Source: Thermoplasmatota archaeon (lineage in GTDB: Archaea > Thermoplasmatota > E2 > UBA202 > JdFR-43). Taken from it: a DNA stretch of 37,237 nt. The stretch is taken from NCBI GenBank assembly GCA_029259015.1, contig JAPDJQ010000092.1, forward strand, positions 1 through 37,237. The letters are read 5' to 3'. The notes beneath the pieces are model-generated. The model saw nothing but the letters and a program-made list of their open reading frames with translations, was not told the origin of the DNA and ran no database searches. Position 1 is the first letter of the stretch. Every line of letters starts with the position of its first letter. Positions 15,800-25,894 of this stretch are shown here, piece after piece. The translations under genes and the position numbers were made by a program.

Positions 15800-17974
15800 A
15801 TGAAATTTAGATCAAAACTGTTGATACTATTGCTTGCAATCTCTCTCATACCTCTTACTTCAATTAGTTTTATTCTGGTAAAAGGAGGATATGAGGAAAT
15901 AAGAAATAAAGCAGAGGAAGGTTTGCTCAACTTGGTGGAGGCAAAAGCAGAATATTATGATCATACTTTTCAGGATATAGCACAGTCAATAAATGGTGTT
16001 GCATTACACATATCATCTGTCTGGGGAAAGGGAACTTATTATAATAAAAGTTATATCTGGATTTCTCCAGATGGAAAAGGATATGAAAAATTTGAGGAGG
16101 ATATGAAAAATTTTGAATTTATAATGTCTGCTTTTCAATCTATAATGTTTGAAAAAAATGAGATAAATTTAATGTTTCTAGGTATGGAAAATGGAGTGTG
16201 TTTTCTCAGCGATGCAAAAGTGGTGGAAAAATTAATGAATGAAATTAAACATTTTGACCATAGAGAGAGAATATGGTATCAACTTGCAAAAGAGAAAAAT
16301 ACCACTGTCTGGACTCCATTGTATATTGATGTTAATACAGGAGAATTAGTTACCACAGTTTCAACGCCGGTCTTTGTAAATGGTAAATTTATAGGTGTAT
16401 TGGGTTCAGATTTGCTCCTAGGCACAATAAAAAATGATATACTGGATATAAGATTCGCTGGCTCTGGTTTTCCATTGCTTGTGGGCAGAGATGGCAAGAT
16501 ATTTGTTCATCCTGAATATACAGCAAGTGGCAAAAAATGGAATGAAAGCTTTGAAGAGGAGAATATATTCGACATGAAGGGGCTGGCTGAAGTAGGAGAT
16601 AAAATAAAAAATGGAATGACTGGTCTAGAACTAATCACTTTACATGGAAAAAAATATTATGCAGTTTTCTCCCCTGTAAATGAAATAAACGGCTCTCTGT
16701 TATTCCTTCTGCCAGAAGAAGTGATAACTAAAGGTATAAACGAAGCAATAAAGAGCATAATTCCGTTGCTTACGCTGGTTTTTATAGGTACAATATTGGC
16801 TGCATATCTCTTTTCTCTTTCCCTCACTAGACCGATAGAAAAATTGCAAAAGGCAACAAGAGAAATTGCAAAAGGCAACCTCGATTGTATCGTGGATATT
16901 AAGGGAAAAGATGAATTTGCCGATTTATCCAGAGACTTCAATAAAATGGTTGAAGAACTCAACATTTCAAGAAGAGCATTGAAAGAATCGGAAGAAAAAT
17001 ACAGAGGAATATTCGAAGAATCAACAGACGTAATATACATAACTACTGAAGATGGACGTTTAATCGATATAAATAAAGCAGGAGAAAAACTATTTGGATA
17101 TACAAGGGATGAACTTCTAAAAATGGATGTTGCATCTCTGTATGAAAATAAGGAAGACAGAGAGAGATTTAAAAGAGAGATAGAAAAAAATGGATTTGTT
17201 AAGGATTATGAAGTAAGATTCAGAAGAAAAGATGGAAAAATTATAGATTGTATCTTATCAACAACAATGATAAAAAAGGGAGGGAAAACATTTTATCAGG
17301 GCATAATCAGAGACGTTACACAGATAAAGGAGGCAAGGAGGCAACTGGATATGTATAACTCTCTTCTTCGTCATGACATAAGCAACAGAAATCAGATCAC
17401 TCTAGGTTGTTTAGAACTCTTGAAGGAGGGTAATTTGACAGATGAGCAGAAAAAATTGGTGGAAAAGGCGTATGAACACCTTGTTCATTCTCAGCAACTA
17501 TTGCAAAAACTTTCCATTATAAATAGGGTAGGAGAAAAGAAACTGAAAGAAATGGATTTGGAAAGTGTCCTGAATAAGAGTTTGGAAAAATATGAATATC
17601 TCTCCAAGGAAAAAGGAATAAACATAAAAATTAATTTAAAAAATAAATGCTGCGTTCTCGCAGATGACTTACTCGAAAATGTTTTTTCCAATTTAATAGA
17701 AAATGCCATTATACACTCAGGATGTAAAAATATAGAGATAGATGTTGATGAAAGAGATGATGAAGTCATTATAACAATTAAGGATGATGGACGTGGAATA
17801 CCAAAAGAAATAGCAGATAAAATATTTGAATGGGGTGTGAAAGGAAAAGAAAGTAAAGGTAGCGGGTTGGGCTTGCATCTTGTGAAAAGAATAGTTGAAA
17901 GATATGGCGGAAAAATTTTATTAAAAGATAGCCAACAAGGAACAGTATTTGAGATACATCTGAGAAAATGTTAA
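15800..17974 (+). CDS. Membrane histidine kinase: Cache sensor, HAMP, PAS, kinase core
   Basis: This 724-residue protein has a first membrane helix at about residues 7-27. An extracellular double-Cache-like sensor follows (about 30-310, with TPLYIDVNTGELVTTVSTPVF and GVLGSDLLL blocks), then a second helix at about 315-338. After these come HAMP (RPIEKLQKATREIAKGNL), a coiled linker and PAS (about 400-510). The kinase core has the H-box SLLRHDISNR (His525), N-box NLIENAIIHS, and G-boxes DDGRGIP and GSGLGLHLV. It should sense an extracellular small molecule such as an organic acid or amino acid. No response regulator is adjacent. It converges on gltX, and the two stop codons abut without a base between. 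The kinase half is clearly related to that of the kinase at 3315-5372. Confidence 0.93.
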   Translation: MKFRSKLLILLLAISLIPLTSISFILVKGGYEEIRNKAEEGLLNLVEAKAEYYDHTFQDIAQSINGVALHISSVWGKGTYYNKSYIWISPDGKGYEKFEEDMKNFEFIMSAFQSIMFEKNEINLMFLGMENGVCFLSDAKVVEKLMNEIKHFDHRERIWYQLAKEKNTTVWTPLYIDVNTGELVTTVSTPVFVNGKFIGVLGSDLLLGTIKNDILDIRFAGSGFPLLVGRDGKIFVHPEYTASGKKWNESFEEENIFDMKGLAEVGDKIKNGMTGLELITLHGKKYYAVFSPVNEINGSLLFLLPEEVITKGINEAIKSIIPLLTLVFIGTILAAYLFSLSLTRPIEKLQKATREIAKGNLDCIVDIKGKDEFADLSRDFNKMVEELNISRRALKESEEKYRGIFEESTDVIYITTEDGRLIDINKAGEKLFGYTRDELLKMDVASLYENKEDRERFKREIEKNGFVKDYEVRFRRKDGKIIDCILSTTMIKKGGKTFYQGIIRDVTQIKEARRQLDMYNSLLRHDISNRNQITLGCLELLKEGNLTDEQKKLVEKAYEHLVHSQQLLQKLSIINRVGEKKLKEMDLESVLNKSLEKYEYLSKEKGINIKINLKNKCCVLADDLLENVFSNLIENAIIHSGCKNIEIDVDERDDEVIITIKDDGRGIPKEIADKIFEWGVKGKESKGSGLGLHLVKRIVERYGGKILLKDSQQGTVFEIHLRKC

Positions 17975-19651
17975 TTATCTATGAGCCAGTATACCAGTGA
18001 TATCGCCATTTCTTTCTATCCTGACAAATCCAAATCTTTCAAATTGTACTATCTCTCCATGTTTTATTTCCTCAGCATTTTTTTCTACAAGCCCTTCAAT
18101 TATTTCTAAGCTGTTTTCATCAAAGTCGCCATTTTTGAAGGGTAAAGAGGGAATCATAACCTTAATTTTTATATTTTCATGACTTACCCACTGTATTTTA
18201 TTTACTCCCTCTATAAGTTTCTCACCAGCAAACTCCCCATATATCTCTTCCTTGCTTTTCTTAAGAATTCTCACATTGTACAAATCTTTAAGACGAAATA
18301 TTTCTCCTTCTTTCAATTTTAAAGCATCCTCTTTTGGAATATAAAAATTATTTCCAACTTTTATTCTTCTTTTTCCCATATCAACCGAAGGATGATATTT
18401 CAATTCAATTTCCTTTTCAATTGCATTTTCCACAATTAATTTGATGGGCTCGGCAACAAAGAAGTATCTTCTTGCCTTTCCATCTAAAATTTTCCTATTC
18501 ACTGCCTCAAGATTTTCAAAAGCAACAATAGCTTCAGATTTTGAAATGCCCTGAGCAAGAACAAATTCTTTTATTGCTTCAGGAACTATTCCTCTCCTCC
18601 TCAAACCACGCAATGTGGGAAGACGAGGATCATCCCATCCCATAACAAGCTTTTTTTCTATCAATGGCTTGATTTTCCTTTTGGATACAGGCATTCCTTT
18701 TATCTCCAATCTTGAAAACTCCATCAAATGCGGCTTTCTAAGCCCAAGTAAATCAAGCAGATAAAAATAGACTTCATCTCTCAACTCATATTCCTTGCTT
18801 CTGAATGGATGGGTTACACCGGATATGGAATCTTCCACAGCACCATAAAAATCATATGTAGGCCATACTCTAAAGCGTGTTCCATGTATTGGGTGAGGAT
18901 GTTCTATTATTCTGAATAAAACAGGATCTCTCATTGCTGTATTCTGCGATTTCATATTCCCTTTAAGGCGAAGAACAGCTTCTCCTTCTTTCATTTTTAT
19001 AAAGTCATTCCATTCTATCTCGCTTTCCTTTCTGCATTTGCATTCTCTCATTTCTCTTCTATTCTTCCTAATTTCTTCTTCGCTGCATGTGCATATATAG
19101 GCATTTCCTTCTTCTATTAACTGTTTCGCCAATTCGTAATGTTTAGGCAAATTATCAGAAGTTCTGTATTCCTTATCCCATTCTATTCCAAGCCATTTCA
19201 AATCTTCTTTTTGCACTTCATAAAATTCTTTTCTTTCATTAATAGGATTTGTATCATCAAAACGCAAAATAAAAATGCCGTCATACATTCTGGCATATTC
19301 ATAATCAATGAATGCTGCCTTTGCATGTCCGATATGCAAATACCCATTGGGCTCTGGTGGGAAACGGGTAACAACCTCTCCTTTCTTTGCATGAGGAAGT
19401 GGTGGTAGTTTTTTCTTTTCTTTTTTCTTCTCCTCAACTTTTATTCCCAACTTTTCTATTTCTTTTTCCTGTTCTTCCAGTGATAAGGAATTCACCTCTT
19501 CAACAACTCTTTCGACAATAGAAATAACTTCTTTTGCTTCTTTCTTAACTTCAGCCATTACTTTGCCTATCACCGCCTTTAAATTAGCCTTACCATTGTA
19601 TCTCACAGCGTTAAGTAATGCATGTTTTCTCGCTATTTCCTCTATATCCAT
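17975..19651 (-). CDS. gltX: Glutamyl-tRNA synthetase, archaeal type
   Basis: This 558-residue class I synthetase charges tRNA with glutamate; archaeal enzymes of this type are usually non-discriminating and also serve tRNA-Gln through GatDE or GatCAB. The HIGH motif appears as PPEPNGYLHIGHAKA, and the KMSKS-equivalent as GMPVSKRKI. The KSKEYELRDEVYFYLL-like region and an all-beta anticodon-binding C-terminus place it in the archaeal/GlnRS-like subgroup. A charged N-terminal helical extension of about 85 residues (Lys/Glu rich) is normal for archaeal GluRS. A TATA-like element at 19671-19680 (minus strand ATTAAAAGTA) lies about 25 bp before the ATG. Identity is secure. Confidence 0.96.
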   Translation of the reverse strand: MDIEEIARKHALLNAVRYNGKANLKAVIGKVMAEVKKEAKEVISIVERVVEEVNSLSLEEQEKEIEKLGIKVEEKKKEKKKLPPLPHAKKGEVVTRFPPEPNGYLHIGHAKAAFIDYEYARMYDGIFILRFDDTNPINERKEFYEVQKEDLKWLGIEWDKEYRTSDNLPKHYELAKQLIEEGNAYICTCSEEEIRKNRREMRECKCRKESEIEWNDFIKMKEGEAVLRLKGNMKSQNTAMRDPVLFRIIEHPHPIHGTRFRVWPTYDFYGAVEDSISGVTHPFRSKEYELRDEVYFYLLDLLGLRKPHLMEFSRLEIKGMPVSKRKIKPLIEKKLVMGWDDPRLPTLRGLRRRGIVPEAIKEFVLAQGISKSEAIVAFENLEAVNRKILDGKARRYFFVAEPIKLIVENAIEKEIELKYHPSVDMGKRRIKVGNNFYIPKEDALKLKEGEIFRLKDLYNVRILKKSKEEIYGEFAGEKLIEGVNKIQWVSHENIKIKVMIPSLPFKNGDFDENSLEIIEGLVEKNAEEIKHGEIVQFERFGFVRIERNGDITGILAHR

Positions 19652-19815
19652 CCTTAAATGATATCTGTTTTACTTTTAATTTTTATGGTGTGCAAGATTA
19701 ATGATTAAATAGACTGTATGACTTCATGGCAATTTTCTATAATCCATTATAAAACGCAAAATTTGCATAATGCAAACAAGCAGTAAAAACCCTTTCTTTA
19801 ATTTTTAATAAAATA

Positions 19816-20679
19816 TTATGGTATTATTCCAGCTATAAATCCAATTAAGCCAGCTGCCATCGCAATTCTTACCATATCTGCTGTCTTTCCAGTATTATGT
19901 ATGTTATTAAGAGCTAATAATATAGCATAGCCAATAAGGAAATCAACAGGAATAACAACCATCAGATACCATTTATTAAGGATGCCCCATATAGCTGGCA
20001 AAGGTGTTATTGCTATAGCAACACTTAAAAATATGCATCCGAAATAGGTGGCGGATTTCCTGCCTATTTTCATTGGCAAAGTCTTCCTATACAAAACATC
20101 TCCATCCATATCCCTCACATCCATCAATATCTCCCTACCAAGCATAAGAAGAAAGGTTATTGCCGAAAGAACTAGCGAATTGTAAGGCTGCCATATGGCG
20201 GCGCCTCCAAAAGTGAAGGCCATCGAAGAAATGAATGCAACAATGATGTTTCCTATTAATCCTTGGCTCTTGAAAAACACTTCATACATAAGAAGAGAAA
20301 ATATGCTTATGATAACTATCAGAAAACACAGTATATTAATAAGGAGTGAAAGAATGAGCGAAATCGAAAAAAGAATGACAGCAAACAGCAAAGCCTCTTT
20401 TGGTAAAACTTTTCCAGATGGAATGGGCCTTTCTGGGTGAACTATTTTATCTATTTCAAAATCGAAATAATCGTTGATTGCCATGCTTCCAGCCACCATC
20501 AATGCCACAACAAACATTGCCAGAAATAAATCATAATGAACATATTCAAATCCACTCACCAGTCCGCCTACAAAAGCACTCAACATTCCCATCAAACAAA
20601 GTTCAAAGCGAAACAGTTTCAGAAGTGCTTTTGTTTTATTCAGTAAATTTCCCATTACCGCCTTTATTCCACTTGACAT
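19816..20679 (-). CDS. Digeranylgeranylglyceryl phosphate synthase (UbiA family)
   Basis: This 287-residue integral membrane prenyltransferase has about eight to nine helices. The first Asp-rich motif is NDYFDFEID (residues 69-77), followed by KIVHPERPIPSG, and the second is DVRDMDGD (187-194). These are the marks of the archaeal DGGGP synthase branch of UbiA. It adds the second geranylgeranyl chain to geranylgeranylglyceryl phosphate in ether-lipid synthesis. Its neighbours on the same strand are GGPP synthase and IPP isomerase, which supply its prenyl donor, and this favours DGGGPS over a quinone prenyltransferase. A TATA-like GTTTTAAATT (20701-20710) lies about 26 bp upstream, so it may also be transcribed on its own. 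Confidence 0.88.
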   Translation of the reverse strand: MSSGIKAVMGNLLNKTKALLKLFRFELCLMGMLSAFVGGLVSGFEYVHYDLFLAMFVVALMVAGSMAINDYFDFEIDKIVHPERPIPSGKVLPKEALLFAVILFSISLILSLLINILCFLIVIISIFSLLMYEVFFKSQGLIGNIIVAFISSMAFTFGGAAIWQPYNSLVLSAITFLLMLGREILMDVRDMDGDVLYRKTLPMKIGRKSATYFGCIFLSVAIAITPLPAIWGILNKWYLMVVIPVDFLIGYAILLALNNIHNTGKTADMVRIAMAAGLIGFIAGIIP

Positions 20680-20728
20680 TTTAAACCTTTTCTCAATAAA
20701 AATTTAAAACTTCTCAAAATTTTTGGTG

Positions 20729-21235
20729 TTAAGAAATGATTTCCGCTTTTTCTTTTATTTCATAGGGCAGTTTTATATATCTCCATGTAAATAAACCCAG
20801 AAATTTTGCTGGTATGATGACTTCCCCTTTTATAATAATATTGACATCTCCATTCAAAAGCAAATTTTTTGTTGGTGTGGTTAGATTCAGGATGTTGAAA
20901 GAAAGTAGAAATGTATAATTTTTCATTCCATGCTGAATTATAAATCGTGGCTTCTCTCCTTTCCCAACAAATTCGTCCTCAATATAAACTTCATAGCTTA
21001 TGTAATCTATCTCTATCTCTGTTCTCTTTGGATTTTTTAAGGCAAGCGAAAATTTAACTTCATATTCATCAGGCTTCAAATATTTAGGATATATCCCAAT
21101 TATTTTTTTATCCACAATTTCTATTGATTTTGCAGCTTCATACACCATGAAAAGATGTATAACGACGCCCGCCAATACAATAACAGTCGCAGCAACCTTT
21201 ATTCTTCTTAAAATTCTTTTATGACTATCCTTCAT
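20729..21235 (-). CDS. Membrane-anchored LEA14-like protein
   Basis: This 168-residue protein has a basic N-terminus (KRILRRIK), one hydrophobic anchor at about residues 13-33, and a beta-rich outer domain. The segment EVKFSLALKNPKRTEIEIDYISYEVYIEDEF-like pattern and later FLLSFNI strands resemble the LEA14/WHy fold, where 'l.v.NPn...i.i..i.y.l.i.g' is characteristic. The domain would face the outside. It overlaps the start-proximal end of the neighbouring gene by 4 bp (its ATG lies inside the end of the GGPP synthase gene), so it is coupled to isoprenoid genes. Function is unknown; the fold call is moderate. Confidence 0.65.
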   Translation of the reverse strand: MKDSHKRILRRIKVAATVIVLAGVVIHLFMVYEAAKSIEIVDKKIIGIYPKYLKPDEYEVKFSLALKNPKRTEIEIDYISYEVYIEDEFVGKGEKPRFIIQHGMKNYTFLLSFNILNLTTPTKNLLLNGDVNIIIKGEVIIPAKFLGLFTWRYIKLPYEIKEKAEIIS

Positions 21236-22185
21236 TTCTCTCTTTTTACTGCAAACTCTGCCATCTCTGCCAATTTTTCTTTTGCCTCACTTTCCCTCAG
21301 CACATTTAAAGCTTCTTTTGCTTTGTTTGCAAATTCCATTGCCTTATTTTTTGCATATTCTATTGCCCCGACTTCTTCAAAAAATTTTATTATTTCATCA
21401 ATTTCTTCCTTACTTGCATCCTCCTTTCCATAATTTTTAAGCCATTGCTTATCTTCAGAATTTTTGTATGCATATAAGTAAATGAGTGTTTTCTTTCCTT
21501 CTCTTATATCACTTCCAACTGGCTTGCCAATATCCTTGCCAATAACATCCAGACAATCATCCCATATCTGAAAGGCCATTCCCAAACTCTTTCCATATTC
21601 CTGCAGCGCCTTCACTTCTTTTTCATTTCCTCCTCCAATAATGGCGCCGCCCATGGCAGCATGTTCAAACATTTTTGCTGTCTTTTTTTCAATCATTTCC
21701 AGAAACTGTTTTTCTTCCACATATTCCATTTCTTCAAACCTTATATCCAGTTCCTGTCCTTCACATATTTCTTTTGCCATCATTGCGAGATTTCTCAGAA
21801 TAGTTTTTGCAATAGCAGCATCTTTAATGTAGCTGGCAACTTCAAATGCTTTCGCAAACAAAGCATCTCCTGCTAAAATGGCAATATTTTCTCCAAATTT
21901 TTTATGCACTGCTGGCATCCCGCGCCTTTCTTCATCTTTATCCATAATGTCGTCATGGACGAGTGTGAAAGTATGGATTAATTCTAAAGCGACTGCAAAT
22001 GGTATGGCTTTTGTAAACTCACTTCCCACTGCCTCGCAGGCAAGACATGCTATTATGGGGCGAAGTCTTTTTCCTCCCGCAAATGGCAAATGCTTTACAG
22101 CATCATAAAGCAAAATGGGCTCCTTTTCGTATAGATAATTCTCTATTGCTTTATCAATGGCTTCCTTAATTTCTAAAGTGTCCAT
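21232..22185 (-). CDS. idsA: Geranylgeranyl diphosphate synthase
   Basis: This 317-residue trans-prenyltransferase condenses IPP onto allylic diphosphates. The first Asp-rich motif is DDIMD at 78-82 and the second DDCLD at 209-213; the GGKRLRP substrate block is at 37-43. The fifth residue before the first motif is Phe73, which in archaeal GGPP synthases blocks the pocket and stops elongation at C20. The product is therefore predicted to be GGPP for ether lipids. A strong ribosome binding site GGAGGTG (22191-22197 on the minus strand) precedes the ATG, which lies inside the end of fni (13-bp overlap). It is followed by the LEA14-like gene with a 4-bp overlap. Confidence 0.94.
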   Translation of the reverse strand: MDTLEIKEAIDKAIENYLYEKEPILLYDAVKHLPFAGGKRLRPIIACLACEAVGSEFTKAIPFAVALELIHTFTLVHDDIMDKDEERRGMPAVHKKFGENIAILAGDALFAKAFEVASYIKDAAIAKTILRNLAMMAKEICEGQELDIRFEEMEYVEEKQFLEMIEKKTAKMFEHAAMGGAIIGGGNEKEVKALQEYGKSLGMAFQIWDDCLDVIGKDIGKPVGSDIREGKKTLIYLYAYKNSEDKQWLKNYGKEDASKEEIDEIIKFFEEVGAIEYAKNKAMEFANKAKEALNVLRESEAKEKLAEMAEFAVKREK

Positions 22186-23183
22186 ATCTCCACCTCCTTC
22201 AGTTCATCCAGATTTCTGCAGCCAGTTAAAAACATTGCTGCTTTCAATGAACGCTGGAAAATTTCCATTTTTTCTTCTATGGAATCACAAATTAGAAAGG
22301 CGGTGGCCGCTCCTGCAGCATCAGCCCCTAGAGCAATTGCTTTTGCAATATCCAAACCATGTCTTATTCCGCCTGTTGCGATTAAGGTAATGCCAGCATC
22401 GTTGCATAGCTCTGCCAGTTCCATAATGCAATAAGGCGTGGGGATTCCCCAGTCCCAGAATATTTTTCCGAGTTCTTCCTGCACTTTATCTCCTCTTTTC
22501 TCTGCCCTATATGCTTCTACAGCAGCAAAAGAAGTGCCGCCAGCTCCTCCTACATCAATGCCAACAATATCTGTGTCAAGCAATTTTTCTGCAACTTTTC
22601 TAGATATTCCTGCCCCTGTTTCCTTAACTATAACTGGCTTCGTTAGGCTGGCTGCTACCTCCTTTATTTTTTCAAGACATCCTTTTGCATTTCTTTCTCC
22701 TTCTGGCTGAATCACCTCTTGAAGGAAATTTAAATGTATTGCCAAAACATCTGCGTCTATCATTTCTATAGCTTTATTTGCTTTTTCAATTGCGTCATTC
22801 CATTCTAAAAGCTGAGGAGCACCTATATTTGCAATTTTTAAAGGAATATTATATTTTTTAATGATGGAATAACTTTCTTCAACACTTTTATCTTCCAAAC
22901 CAGCTCTTTGTGAACCAATACCCATTCCTATGGCACATTTCTCTGCTGCCTGAGCAAGTTTTTCATTTATCAAACTCGCTTCTTCAAAGCCACCTGTCAT
23001 TCCTGCTATTATTAGAGGCATAGAAAGATTTTTTCCAAAAATTTCAATGCTTGTATCAATTTCATTGAGGTTTACTTCTGGCAAAGCATCGTGAATGAGT
23101 ATAAAATCATCCCAATAATTATAGCTATGCATTACATCTTTACCTACAACTATCTCAATATGCTCTTTCTTTCTATCCTTCAT
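22173..23183 (-). CDS. fni: Isopentenyl-diphosphate isomerase type 2
   Basis: This 336-residue FMN-dependent IDI-2 interconverts IPP and DMAPP. Family blocks are clear: RKKEHIEIV at the N-terminus, MPLIIAGMTGG, GIGSQRAG, the HLNFLQEVIQPEG substrate loop, VIVKETGAGIS, GIDVGGAGGTSF and a phosphate-binding ATGGIRHGLDIAKAIALGAD. Size and motifs are normal. It leads the minus-strand group fni, GGPP synthase, LEA14-like. A TATA-like element (23209-23218) lies about 30 bp before the ATG. It provides the allylic starter for the enzymes downstream. Identity is secure. Confidence 0.96.
   Translation of the reverse strand: MKDRKKEHIEIVVGKDVMHSYNYWDDFILIHDALPEVNLNEIDTSIEIFGKNLSMPLIIAGMTGGFEEASLINEKLAQAAEKCAIGMGIGSQRAGLEDKSVEESYSIIKKYNIPLKIANIGAPQLLEWNDAIEKANKAIEMIDADVLAIHLNFLQEVIQPEGERNAKGCLEKIKEVAASLTKPVIVKETGAGISRKVAEKLLDTDIVGIDVGGAGGTSFAAVEAYRAEKRGDKVQEELGKIFWDWGIPTPYCIMELAELCNDAGITLIATGGIRHGLDIAKAIALGADAAGAATAFLICDSIEEKMEIFQRSLKAAMFLTGCRNLDELKEVEIWTL
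22191..22197 (-). promoter_or_regulatory. Shine-Dalgarno of GGPP synthase
   Basis: GGAGGTG on the minus strand lies 5 nt before the ATG at 22185, within the fni coding sequence. It fixes the start and shows that genes inside operons use ribosome binding sites, unlike the leaderless first genes. Confidence 0.7.
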
Positions 23184-23238
23184 TTTACCACCACAAATGA
23201 TTGAATTGAATATATAACTCTTATGTTTTTGGCTCTGA

Positions 23239-23520
23239 TTATTCAGTTAATTCCTCAACTTCTTCCTTGCCTTTTTCAAGCTCTTTTACCTGTTCTTCGT
23301 CTTTTTTTAGAAGCAATGCAAGAAACTCGCCTACATGGGTCTTTTCTTCATTTGCAATGTCCATCAGCACTTTTTTTATACCCTCATTTTCTGTCATATT
23401 GGCAAGCTGCTCATATAAATTTATTGCATCTAATTCGGCTATTATACCGAGACGCAATATCTCTTTATCTATATCCTCCCGCCTAACATTTTTCAAATCA
23501 ATTGGTATTTTTGATAACAT
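23239..23520 (-). CDS. Encapsulated-ferritin-like (EncFtn family) protein, no shell gene adjacent
   Basis: This 93-residue two-helix protein has the EncFtn pattern: LRLGIIAELDAINLYEQ in the first helix and IANEEKTHVGEF in the second. Glu29, Tyr36, Glu59 and His62 occupy the same relative spacing as the ferroxidase residues Glu32, Tyr39, Glu62 and His65 of Rhodospirillum EncFtn. Asp31 matches Glu34, while Glu31 is replaced by Ala28. The sequence closely resembles the ferritin-like domain fused to the N-terminus of the Pyrococcus encapsulin. Here it ends in its own TGA/TAA stop after a Glu-rich tail, and the next gene downstream is fni, so no encapsulin shell follows. It likely oxidises or binds iron. 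It has its own TATA box. Confidence 0.82.
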   Translation of the reverse strand: MLSKIPIDLKNVRREDIDKEILRLGIIAELDAINLYEQLANMTENEGIKKVLMDIANEEKTHVGEFLALLLKKDEEQVKELEKGKEEVEELTE

Positions 23521-23541
23521 AATATAAGGAATGATAAATTG

Positions 23542-23549
23542 TATATAAA
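23542..23549 (-). promoter_or_regulatory. TATA box of the EncFtn-like gene
   Basis: TTTATATA on the minus strand is centred 25 bp before the ATG at 23520, a textbook leaderless promoter. Confidence 0.65.
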
Positions 23550-23575
23550 GGTCTTTTCTTCAACTTTTTCAAAAT

Positions 23576-25098
<1,523 letters not shown>

Positions 25099-25099
25099 A

Positions 25100-25894
25100 A
25101 TGAAAAGAAGTGATGAGGTAATATTTGCTGTCATGGCAATTCTTGCAGCTATAGCAGTAATTTTCATAGCATTGCCCATAGCAAATATGCTTGCTTCTGT
25201 GGGCATAAAAGGAATTGCAAAAGCAATTGCCGATAAAAATGCCATCAATGCTATTTTAGTGAGTTTTGAGGCAGCTTTCTTGGCAACTTTAATAAGCTTG
25301 CTATTTGGCGTTCCCCTCGCCTACTTACTGGCGAGAAAGAATTTTCCTGGAAAAACGCTCATAGAAAGCATAGTTGATTTGCCAATTATCATACCTCATA
25401 CTGTGGCTGGAATAGCATTGCTAATGGTATTTGGAAGCAGTGGCTTATTAGGAGCCCCACTTGAAGAATTTGGCATCAGAATAGCTGATTCGATGCTGGG
25501 GATAACCATAGCAATGATGTTTGTCTCTGCCCCTTTCCTTATAAACTATGCGAGAGAGGGCTTTGAAGCTGTGGACCCTCGACTCGAAAACATAGCAATG
25601 AGTTTGGGAGCATCTCGCTTTAAAGCAATGGCAACTGTTACAATGCCGCTTAGCATAAGAAGCATATTCGTTGGCTCCCTCATGACATGGGCTCGTGCAA
25701 TAAGCGAGTTTGGAGCAGTTGTTGTTATCGCATATTTTCCAATGGTCGCCCCAACTTACATCTATTCAGAATATCTTCAATATGGATTGAGCAAGGCGGC
25801 GCCTGTAGCGGCTTTACTGCTGCTTATATGCGTTGTGATTTTTATTTCGCTTCGCCTCATATCGGCAAGGTGGAAGAGATATGATAAGGATTGA
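25100..25894 (+). CDS. wtpB: Tungstate/molybdate ABC transporter, permease
   Basis: This is a permease of about 264 residues with six hydrophobic helices. The EAA loop that contacts the ATPase is visible as NIAMSLGASRFKAMATVTMP. The PIIIPHTVAGIALL segment is typical of ModB/WtpB. The ATG at 25100, one base after the wtpA stop, gives the usual MKRS-type start; an ATG at 25088 overlapping wtpA by 11 bp is possible. Its end overlaps wtpC by 14 bp. Identity as oxyanion permease is strong; tungstate versus molybdate is inferred from archaeal WtpB similarity. Confidence 0.92.
   Translation: MKRSDEVIFAVMAILAAIAVIFIALPIANMLASVGIKGIAKAIADKNAINAILVSFEAAFLATLISLLFGVPLAYLLARKNFPGKTLIESIVDLPIIIPHTVAGIALLMVFGSSGLLGAPLEEFGIRIADSMLGITIAMMFVSAPFLINYAREGFEAVDPRLENIAMSLGASRFKAMATVTMPLSIRSIFVGSLMTWARAISEFGAVVVIAYFPMVAPTYIYSEYLQYGLSKAAPVAALLLLICVVIFISLRLISARWKRYDKD

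Noticed and set aside
17975-19651. Glutaminyl-tRNA synthetase instead of GluRS
   Set aside because: Archaea typically lack GlnRS, and the N-terminal helical extension and motif context fit archaeal GluRS, which shares the GlnRS-like C-terminus.
19652-19815. Possible small RNA in the gap between gltX and DGGGP synthase (short palindrome GCAAAATTTGC)
   Set aside because: The palindrome is only 11 bp and AT-rich; no promoter plus terminator pair frames a transcript.
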